Origin: Cephalotrichum gorgonifer
Lineage: Eukaryota > Ascomycota > Sordariomycetes > Microascales > Microascaceae
DNA length: 64,000 bases
NCBI GenBank assembly: GCA_900312665.1
Contig: ONZQ02000005.1
Location: 527,854 to 591,853 of the forward strand
Direction of reading: 5' to 3'
The position numbers and the translations under genes are program-made. The notes beneath the pieces were generated by a model that saw only the letters and a list, made by a program, of their open reading frames with translations, had not been told where the DNA came from and ran no database searches. This document shows positions 56,603-64,000 of this stretch, in pieces. Every line of letters begins with the position of its first letter. The stretch's first letter is position 1.

Positions 56603-59169
56603 GAGGAACGTTCCGTTATACAGGAGAGGGAAGGTGTTAGACACTGTAAGATAGGATAGTTGATCCCTTTAGTCTCATTTAGTTAATCCACTCTTCACGG
56701 CTTGGCCATACCGGGATTCACAGGAATCTACATCATATGTGCCCACTGATATACGTAGATGTGGTGCGACAGGGGTGAAGCTTCGCTTCAACTCCATAGC
56801 CCATCAAGAAGATGGTGGCTGTTGGCAAGCCGCGAATGAAGGTACCGTGTGTTCAGGAGTCTGCGAGCCACCGTTCCTGTCTACCCGCATTGCTCGGTGC
56901 CGAGACACTGGGACCACAGCAATCAAGGAGTGTAGGCCAGTCCCCGGACATCCGGAGTCATGACGACGAGGTTCTAATCAGAGCCGAATCAATAGATACC
57001 AAATGCAACGATTCATCAAAGGTTCGGCCACCCGCGAAACTACCAAGCCCGGCACCGATGATGAAGAGTCCGACTGCTTTTACTAAAAATAGCATCGACT
57101 ATGAATATGAAGCCATGGCAACGAGAACTAATACCTCACTCGCATATCCTCACTCGTCCCGCCGTCCCGCCCTATCCCACCGCCGGACCACCTCTACCAA
57201 CCTCTCGGCCTGCTACATGCCTTCCCGTTCTCTCCTAGTTTCCCATTTGAGATTTAATAGCAGCGCTCGCAATATATTCTCGATATCAGTATCCCCACTC
57301 TCGAATGGGTGAATTCCACGTCCTCTCTCCCGCCTCTATCTCCTACCCACCCCGGCACTTTATCCGGACCAATTAGTTGATTCGACCTTTTGTCCCCTCC
57401 TCACTTCTCCTATGGTAACATCCTCATCATTGAGGATTTAAATTGGCTATCACCCTCCACTTTACTCACGTGTCTCTTTTCTTCATATAATATGAAGGGG
57501 GCGCGCATATTACTCCCTCCCCTTGCAGATGGCCTCCCTCCGTATGCCAGGGCAACATGAGCCAACATGGGAGAGAAAAGCATACTCAACGTCTGAGCTG
57601 GAACGTCTGGTCTCAAGAACAAAAAGTAAATGGACAGCGCCTCTTTCTCTAGCGTTCACAAATGAATACTCTGCACCCACCTGCTACTTGACCCTCGCCC
57701 GCTGGGGACCTTCGTTTGGGTCCCACCCGCGGGATGTAAGTAGGGTTATATACCAGCCCTCTATCCTCCCCGCTCTCCCGGGGGCGGGACGAGGACGAGG
57801 AACGTTGCACGCCCCCAAATGAGCCATGGGCTATTTTCGTCACGCACGATTACTGGCTTAGGCTAGTGGCACAAAATATCCCAAGTCAAGAGACTGGGAT
57901 TCCCTGGGTTTGGAAAGGAGATATGCCGACGGAAAGCCCGACGTAATAATGGACGGGGTGGACAATAGTAAGGGGGGGTATGGGAAGAGATCGGTCATAG
58001 TAGAGGGAGCACGTAGAAAGAGTAGGTATAGAGAGAGATCATAGTAGTGAGTATATAGAAGGAGAGAGGAGGAGAGCACGGTTTGTATACAGGGCCACTC
58101 ATAGCTTGGTACCCATTCTACATGGCTCCCATATTCCGCACCAGATTTCCTCTCCACTTTCATTGTTAGTGATAGCCAGTCTCAATTAGTCTCCCATTTG
58201 GTGAAGGTGCGTGGGTGTGTGGAGGGGCCAATATAACGACCGCTACACCTGCACCACTCTGCTTCCTGCCCCCCCTTTCCCCTTCCCATCGTCAGATCCC
58301 CTGGTTCAGCAGCGCTGAATCCCACACAATCGCTTCTGCATGTTTGCCACATTGACATACATACGCCACTCGCGCTAGAAAATTGCTTTGGGCCACGCGG
58401 AAACCGTACCGGCGATAGAGACTGGCATACATCTCGCATACGTCTCGCCTCGCTACAGCACCCACCCTTACCCTTGCGCTCCAAATCTTGCACACCCACT
58501 CGTCGAAGAAACCGAGCAACCAACAGAGGCAGACGGGCAAGAAGATCATACGCGTGACCCTCAAACCATCCGACCTACCGGAGAAGCGGGAACACGGTCC
58601 TTAAATTGGCATGGGAGCCGACAATATGTCGGATGCGCCATAGCGATCCTACCTAGACGGACAGACTTCCATTTCACTCTCGGATCTATCTATCCTCTCG
58701 GGGTCGGGGTCAAATCAGGGAAGATAACCTGATTCACCTGTGTCAGAATCCATAAAGGCTGCCACCTGTTGATATATTCGACTTACAACAACACTGGTCC
58801 CAGAGAAAACGGGCAAGCCTTGGAGGAAAGGGCCGAAGAACTTACACCAGCCGCCACGAGACGAGCCAAGAAAGCGGAACGGAGACCGAGATACCCACCC
58901 AAACGGTTGCATCTAGGTCCGCCTCGAAAGGGTATCTTGCGGCTCGTGGTCCGTTCGGTGACACCCTTTCCCGCCCGAGCCTTTTCCTCAACAGGACATC
59001 TTGGCTTGTCACCACCGGAGACCATATAACTTATACTCCTGGAACGGCGCCCGAGATCTCCCCCTTATATCAACCCCCGCCTCGCTTACCGAGAGGAAGT
59101 ATTCCATAAGCACGCACCCTTTTGTTATACCCTTTTAGAATCAAAACCGAAGCCTCCACATCGCACAAA
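56603..59169. other. long intergenic region, no supported gene
   Basis: About 2.6 kb with only short overlapping frames on both strands (for example 56812-57312 plus, 58292-58564 minus). None has a family signature, a codon pattern like the neighbours, or a splice model. The right end is the promoter of the secreted Cys protein gene. Confidence 0.5.
59065..59070 (+). promoter_or_regulatory. TATA-like element
   Basis: TTATAT 105 bp upstream of ATG 59170. Both secreted Cys genes have such an element about 100 bp before the start codon. Confidence 0.35.
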
Positions 59170-59868
59170 ATGTCACTGCTCAGGAGAACACTCCTCCTCG
59201 CCATCCTAGTCCATCTAACCCTCACCCACCCCCTCGACGGACGCGCCATACAGCCAGTGGACCCCCTCCCCACCCCCGAGCGCCAAATACAAAACCTCGC
59301 CGGTCCCCCCGACTCCCAGATCTTCCCCTGCACCGCGACCCTCAACACCCGACGATGCCAACCGGCCTCTACCTATGCATACGCCGCCACGAAGACGATA
59401 AAGCAGGAGGTCGACTGCGAGGGCTGCCTCGCCGTAGAGGTCCGCACGCTCCCGGGGAGGAACTGCCCCACCCCCACGGCCGGCCAGCAGGTCGTGGACG
59501 AGACGGTCACGGAGTGGGAGGCTGTTTGTTCGCCTACGCCGACCCTACCGCTCGTCCAGGCCGGGGACGACCCCTATCCAGGATATGAGCCCTACCCGGG
59601 AGAGGATCTTGGAGTACGGGAGGATCTCCGCCCCCGGCAACAGGACCCGGCGCCCACTTGTCTTACGACGCTGATTCTACCGGAGGAGGGGACGGGGGTG
59701 ACGGTGACGGTCTTCAACGAGTTCGTGACGGTGACGAGTAGTGTGCCCTGTGGCGGCTGCTCTCTGACCGTCTCGACGAGGGTTGGCGGAGTCGGCCCGC
59801 TCATTCGGCCCGGAATAACAGCTACGGAGGAGACTGGGACGGCGACGGTCTACGAATGTTACGATTAG
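59170..59868 (+). CDS. secreted two-module Cys protein A
   Basis: Single-exon 232-aa protein. ATG 59170 (CACAAAATGTCA) is preferred over upstream in-frame codons because a signal peptide starts there (RRTLLLAILVHLTLTHP). The mature protein holds two copies of a module with spacing C-(about 30)-C-x2-C-(about 33)-C: Cys54, Cys83, Cys86, Cys120, then Cys164, Cys194, Cys197, Cys230. The CxxC reads CEGC and CGGC. Each copy is rich in Thr/Val beta-strand patterns (TVTVFNEFVTVTS). Module 1 has an extra Cys pair (63, 99). The linker is Pro/Tyr/acidic (DDPYPGYEPYPGEDLG) and then basic (RPRQQ). The next gene downstream has the same plan, so the two are paralogues. Function unknown; cell-wall or host-interface roles are possible for such proteins. 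Related fungal secreted proteins may exist; I did not recognise a named domain. Confidence 0.75.
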   Translation: MSLLRRTLLLAILVHLTLTHPLDGRAIQPVDPLPTPERQIQNLAGPPDSQIFPCTATLNTRRCQPASTYAYAATKTIKQEVDCEGCLAVEVRTLPGRNCPTPTAGQQVVDETVTEWEAVCSPTPTLPLVQAGDDPYPGYEPYPGEDLGVREDLRPRQQDPAPTCLTTLILPEEGTGVTVTVFNEFVTVTSSVPCGGCSLTVSTRVGGVGPLIRPGITATEETGTATVYECYD

Positions 59869-60925
59869 GGGTGAGAAGGGCGGACTTATGATTGGAGGTG
59901 GTGGTATTTCCGAAGTGGGAACGACATGGATGGCAAAGGGTAGGACGCCCCGGAGCTGGGCTTATGAGAGATCCCTGTTACACCAGAAAGGAGGACCACG
60001 TCTGGGACCACGTCTGGGATGGACCGGGTGGCCGACAAAGACATCGATATCCCATTGTTTCATAGTAAATCCTAAATACATACTGGCCTAAGAATATGGC
60101 TGTGCGACTCGACCAATGACCAGTCCAAATGGAGGTGCGCGAGTGGAAGCGCTTTCATACTCTGTCGTCAGACGCTGCCATCGTCATCCGAACGGCCCCC
60201 ATACACATGGTACCTGGGGAAATGTGACCTCTAAATACCTTACACCCCGGATACTAGGTGGCAGAAATAGGACTAGCCCTTTCCCTGGGTCTGACGGCAT
60301 CAAAATTCGGCCTAACCTGCAAGTCTATCGGGAGCCCTCTTGACAGATCAAGAATTTAAGAATAGAATGTTGCTAAATGTATCCCGGGAACTTTTCCCCC
60401 GCTTTATGCAAGACAATTCTCGAAGGGAATACGACTTTGAAAGAGATTAATCCACACCGGCCGGCAAATCGGAGCCGCTGACGCCTCCCAGTAACCGATA
60501 TTTCACTCTCCGTGGGGGCTGAGAGCGCCTGTCTTCCGGGGATCTGTAAGTAAGTTTCAGGTAAGGTTTGCATCCAAGAACGAACGTGAGCCTCATTTAT
60601 GTAACATGGTAGAGAGGAGGGGGCTGATCCTGAAGGATGGCTCTCACTTTGGAGCGTGAAGAGGTAAGAACGGCCTAGCGCAGTACTCGTCCTGAGTTGG
60701 TCGTGCTATGTCCTCCATGGATGATAGACCGGGAATACTAAGGGCAGGGGGAACACGGACAGAGGGAACACGGAAAGATGAATCCGGGTCTGACGGATGT
60801 ATGTAATATAAAATCTTTCGCGGCTCATCTTTATATCTTGCCCAAGTCACCACGTTCTGGAACATTGTTGATTCAAAAGAATCCAAACACCAACGAACAG
60901 CTCGGGTAAGACTGGAAAGCAAACA
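59869..60925. other. intergenic between the two secreted Cys genes
   Basis: No supported gene. It separates two paralogues on the same strand, as expected after tandem duplication, but I saw no repeated flanking sequence. Confidence 0.5.
60804..60813 (+). promoter_or_regulatory. TATA-like element
   Basis: TAATATAAAA-type sequence about 115 bp upstream of ATG 60926; a second TTATAT lies at 60831-60836. Confidence 0.35.
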
Positions 60926-61642
60926 ATGCTCCTCCACTATCTCCCCTTCCTCATTCTGGCACCCCTCGCCATCTCCAGTCCCCTCCCGACCCCCCCGCCC
61001 ATCGACGCTGATGGGAACCACCCGCCGTTCTGCACCTCAACCCTTACATCCTACGACAGGGGCTTCACTGGTGGCTTCGAGCCGACCCGTACCGAAACGG
61101 CGTACACCACCACAACAACCACCACCGCGTACATCAACTGCGCTGGATGCCGCTACTTCGAGGTAGAATATCGTCGCTCGCCGATCTGGGGCGGCCACGG
61201 TCCTGTCGTCCAGGTGGTGACGGTGGATGGTACGGGCGTCGCGGCGGCCACGGAAACGGCGTGTGTGCGTGACCCGCCGGGGCGGGGCATCCCAGCGATC
61301 CCGCTCCCAAAGCGGGGGGCGCACACGGACGCGGCTCTTGGCCGGAGGGCCTCGGCCCCTCAGGATCTGGAACCACCGCCGCCAGCCCCAAACACCACCG
61401 TCGCGCCGGAGGTAGAGGACTGCACGTCGACGTCATTTGTCTTCCCGGACTCGACCTTCGGCGGGATGAAGACGATATGGGCGGAGACGGTTACGGAGAC
61501 AAGCCTCGTGGACTGTGGTGGGTGCGGGGGTCTCGTAATGTCGACTGTGCTGATCGCACCGGGGCCACCAGTCGTTTTCACAACGACCGTTACGGCCTCG
61601 ACCCCGTCGACGACGAATCTTTACGCGTGTCTCACGGCGTGA
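60926..61642 (+). CDS. secreted two-module Cys protein B, with dibasic linker
   Basis: Single-exon 238-aa protein starting AACAATGCTC. Signal peptide residues 1-18 (YLPFLILAPLAISS). It has two modules of the same type as protein A: Cys36, Cys72, Cys75, Cys113, and Cys166, Cys197, Cys200, Cys235, with eight Cys in all. Both modules begin CTSTS/CTSTL, carry CAGC or CGGC, and end near AC. The first has a Thr run (TTTTTTT). The linker (about 114-165) contains Lys129-Arg130 and Arg140-Arg141, followed by a Pro-rich stretch with an NTT glycosylation sequon. KR and RR are typical Kex2 cleavage sites, so the two modules may be released as separate peptides. Function unknown. The paralogy with protein A is read directly from spacing and motif order. 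Confidence 0.75.
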   Translation: MLLHYLPFLILAPLAISSPLPTPPPIDADGNHPPFCTSTLTSYDRGFTGGFEPTRTETAYTTTTTTTAYINCAGCRYFEVEYRRSPIWGGHGPVVQVVTVDGTGVAAATETACVRDPPGRGIPAIPLPKRGAHTDAALGRRASAPQDLEPPPPAPNTTVAPEVEDCTSTSFVFPDSTFGGMKTIWAETVTETSLVDCGGCGGLVMSTVLIAPGPPVVFTTTVTASTPSTTNLYACLTA

Positions 61643-62616
61643 AAGCTTCCCGGTTTGACAAATTGTGAGAGAGATAGAGATTGAGGCGAGGGATAAATGT
61701 ATGATGAGCTTCGAGAGGGCTTTCTTTTTTTCCCTATTTTTCTAGGGGACGAGTCCGGGGACTCTACTTAGTGCTCTACCATGGTGGAGGAATGGCTCGG
61801 TTTCCTCAAACTGACGTATAAACTCCAACCAGGTCAAACGCCAGGCCGTTCATCCCCATATACTTCTCCTCTGGGACGCCTTCATCTTCAAATGCGTAGT
61901 GAGGTTCCACCCATCGTGCTCGACACCTTTCCCTAGGTTCCCATCGTGGGAGCTGCCTCTCTAGCTCCGAACGCCCCTCTGCCTAGGTCTTCCCCGGGGC
62001 CAAGGACCGTGGTAGGGAGTTTGGAGAGAGGAACCAGCCGACAATGTACGCTCCGGCTTGGCCTAGAGGACTGCAACCCGGGCAGGAGCATTACGGTTGT
62101 GAAGCAGAGATGTGAAAGCAGAATAGCACGTGGGAGCTTGGTACCGCGCCGCCTGGCCACGCCTTCCCAGGCAGTTTAGTGATGTAAAGCGGTTGCCTGC
62201 TCCCCCGTAGTACATCGTATCCTGTATGAATACAGTACCGTGACAAAGGTGTCGAATGATGTACAGGGAGTCCAAGGTGGGGAGCTACTAGAAGTGTAAG
62301 CCACACCGATGTTGAAGGAATTTGGTTAGTAAGCAGAACCACGCGGCGGTTTGTGCCTATTCCGACCGACCGCACTTGCCTCCAATGGTCTCGCGGGCTC
62401 GCCCATCGAGGAGCAAAGAAGCAAGAAGTACCCTCGAGGTCTCACGACTTCCACCGGCTTTATTTTCCTCTCTACCCCGTTCGTCCCTGGAAGAGCATAA
62501 CACAGTTCACGAGCCCACCAAGAAGGGTCGGAAACAAACTCTATTTGACTTCTCGGCACCCGGCCCCAATTCTTATCCCCATCTTACATCTCACCTTTTT
62601 ACTACAGGACATCATT
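61643..62616. other. intergenic
   Basis: 3' flank of protein B and promoter/leader of the next gene. An in-frame extension upstream of the ATG at 62617 exists (from 62353) but lacks conserved features. Confidence 0.5.
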
Positions 62617-63684
62617 ATGGCGGACTCAAGACCGCAAGGCGACCCGGCCTCGGTCGGAATCCCCCCCCTTCTCGCCCACCTCAACTCCATCGTCACTGAC
62701 CCCACAACTCCTCTCGAGGACCCCCTCTTCGAAAAGGTTCAGAGGGAGCTCTCCTTCTACTCTCTCCCCTTCCCTGACAACCAGTCCACCTACCACACCC
62801 TCCTCACCCACCTCATCTCCACCCTCCCCGTCCTGGCCGACGACGCACCCCTCCGCACCGTCACCTCCCTCATCGACGCCCTCATAGCCCGCATGCCCAT
62901 ATCCGCCGTCTTAAGCTTCGTCACCCCCGCCATGCTAATCGCCGCCTTGGAGGCCCCGCACCCAGCCCCGAACCTCCTTGCAGCGGACATCATCAAGCGT
63001 GCGCAGGGAAGAGAGGGTGCGAGGAGCGTGCTTAGGGAGGATGTCCTATCCGCCCTCATCACCGTGTGGATGAACGCCCCCGCGGTGGAGGTGAGCCAGC
63101 GGGGCGAGGAGGCGCTACTGAACCTCCTCGAGGGAACGACGCCGGGCTTGGTAGACGCCACGAGGCGGCTGTCGCTCACGGACGAGGACGAGACGATGGT
63201 GGACGGCATTAATGGGTCCGCCCACCGGCCCCTCGATGTCTGGGTGTACCTCCTCGAAGGGGAGGGCGGAGACATTATCCGGAGGGCGTGCGTCACCGAC
63301 CCGGGCTCGCGACAGGCTTCCCTGTCGCAGAATCGCCTCCTGAGCTTGCTCCCGAACATTGCGCACCTGGACTTCGGCTCCCTGGTCGCATCGCGGGGTT
63401 TCGGCCCCGAGAACCTACTCAACTTCGCGATGGATATTGTCGACCGCGAGGATATCGCAATGTATCTCGTGCTCGTGGAGTTCTACAAAGACCTCTTCCG
63501 CAAGGTTCACTCTGCCCCGCAGCCCGATAGTAGGACGAGATTTGTGGGGCTGGTGGAGCGGAGGATGGGGGATACCGCCGCTGTGAGGGCGGTTGGAGAG
63601 CTGATGAGGGAGGCGCAGCAGGATGAGGACCTGGCGGACTTTGCGGCGTGGGTGGCGGAGGTCGTGGAGGATACTGCTCACTAG
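62617..63684 (+). CDS. ARM/HEAT-repeat protein, Hsm3/PSMD5-like proteasome assembly chaperone
   Basis: Single exon, 355 aa from ATG 62617 (CATTATGGCG). An upstream in-frame ATG at 62353 would add 88 residues of low-complexity sequence and is rejected. The protein is almost entirely helical, with repeating Leu-rich helices: LLAHLNSIVTD, TLLTHLISTLPVLADDAP, LRTVTSLIDALIARMP, and QNRLLSLLPNIAHLDFGSL. The block DVWVYLLEGEGGDIIRRACV and the following NLLNFAMDIVDREDIAMYLVLVEFYKDLF resemble the middle and C-terminal parts of the family containing yeast Hsm3 and animal PSMD5 (S5b), which bind Rpt1 during assembly of the proteasome base. In fungi this family is often labelled a mismatch-repair protein because of the yeast mutant name. 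The assignment is by pattern only; a different ARM-repeat protein remains possible. Confidence 0.6.
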   Translation: MADSRPQGDPASVGIPPLLAHLNSIVTDPTTPLEDPLFEKVQRELSFYSLPFPDNQSTYHTLLTHLISTLPVLADDAPLRTVTSLIDALIARMPISAVLSFVTPAMLIAALEAPHPAPNLLAADIIKRAQGREGARSVLREDVLSALITVWMNAPAVEVSQRGEEALLNLLEGTTPGLVDATRRLSLTDEDETMVDGINGSAHRPLDVWVYLLEGEGGDIIRRACVTDPGSRQASLSQNRLLSLLPNIAHLDFGSLVASRGFGPENLLNFAMDIVDREDIAMYLVLVEFYKDLFRKVHSAPQPDSRTRFVGLVERRMGDTAAVRAVGELMREAQQDEDLADFAAWVAEVVEDTAH

Positions 63685-64000
63685 TTGCTCCACGCTTTAT
63701 GGACCGGACCCGAGATGACACCGGCTTCGTGGGGAGTGCTACTTGATAGCTGCTCCACACTTTACGCGAGCGTGAGCGGATGATGATGGGCGTATGGACT
63801 GGCGCGTTATGCATTTCACGAGCGCCGGAATACATGTCACACGAGCGTTGTCTCTCTGTCTTCCGTATACCAATATCACTACGCTTAACATGCGTTTACC
63901 AAGTTGGGATATGCACCCTAATTCACAAATGGGCTATGCCTGGAACATGTCGCTCATGGATTACCTTATTTTTCTTCATTGATGCAACATCGTCCGAGTG
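63685..64000. other. right-edge non-coding sequence
   Basis: 3' flank of the ARM-repeat gene. It includes a short imperfect direct repeat (AGTTGCTCCACGCTTTA at 63684 and ATAGCTGCTCCACACTTTA near 63746). No gene supported. Confidence 0.5.

Noticed and set aside
56812..57312. 166-codon frame and a minus-strand segment reading AVGLFIIGAGLGSFAGG
   Set aside because: No homologue recognised on either strand; the hydrophobic minus-strand piece has no continuation in any frame, so it could be a tiny relic or chance.
58292..58564. 90-codon minus-strand frame with a signal-peptide-like start
   Set aside because: No conserved Cys spacing, overlaps another frame of equal length on the plus strand, and no promoter or splice support.

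Overview
The window is nuclear DNA of a filamentous ascomycete (Pezizomycotina), probably a Sordariomycete-like lineage. The evidence is short spliceosomal introns (about 50-190 bp, GTRNGT donors, CTRAY branch sites, YAG acceptors), GC-rich coding sequence, an APSES/ankyrin MBF factor, a Zn2Cys6 regulator, HET-domain genes and small secreted proteins. It is not prokaryotic: there are no operons. Two assembly gaps (3255-4025 and 25834-25853) interrupt it. I found no tRNA, rRNA, CRISPR or recognisable transposon. Genes alternate strands and are 0.1-2.6 kb apart.

Layout. 0-12 kb: an uncharacterised alpha-helical protein; a secreted intradiol ring-cleavage dioxygenase; a secreted orphan; a secreted DUF4360-like protein with an acidic tail; an S/T-rich orphan; a doubtful small gene. 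12.8-25.4 kb: housekeeping genes: a GNAT acetyltransferase with a GC-AG intron, a mitochondrial LYR-motif protein, MBP1 (G1/S transcription), PEP7/VAC1 (endosomal FYVE protein) with a 23-nt microexon, MET8 (siroheme synthesis) and an orphan. 25.9-32.3 kb: a canonical HET gene and a highly diverged HET-like gene on either side of the inner-kinetochore gene FTA1 (CENP-L). 32.6-41.7 kb: a DUF4140/DUF4139 protein, a His-rich protein, a single-pass membrane protein and the METTL16-type U6 snRNA m6A methyltransferase. 42.7-56.6 kb: a secreted M43 metalloprotease, the Arf-GEF SEC7, the pyruvate dehydrogenase E2 subunit LAT1 and a Zn2Cys6 regulator. 59-63.7 kb: two related secreted Cys proteins built of two repeats each, then an ARM-repeat protein resembling Hsm3/PSMD5.

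How the genes relate: there is no single pathway cluster. Most genes are conserved cell-biology genes (cell-cycle transcription, vesicle traffic, mitochondrial metabolism, kinetochore, RNA modification, proteasome assembly) mixed with fast-evolving secreted or recognition genes.

The most novel signals are: (1) a UAG followed by CAA UCA at the end of the DUF4139 gene, matching the known CAR-YYA readthrough context, with a 100-codon in-frame extension that contains a codon-phased repeat; (2) the pair of two-module C...CxGC...C secreted proteins, one with dibasic linkers that Kex2 could cut; (3) the HET-like protein that has lost the HET signature residues; (4) a cluster of CGTCGG sites upstream of the Zn2Cys6 gene; (5) the PEP7 microexon that splits a C2H2 finger.
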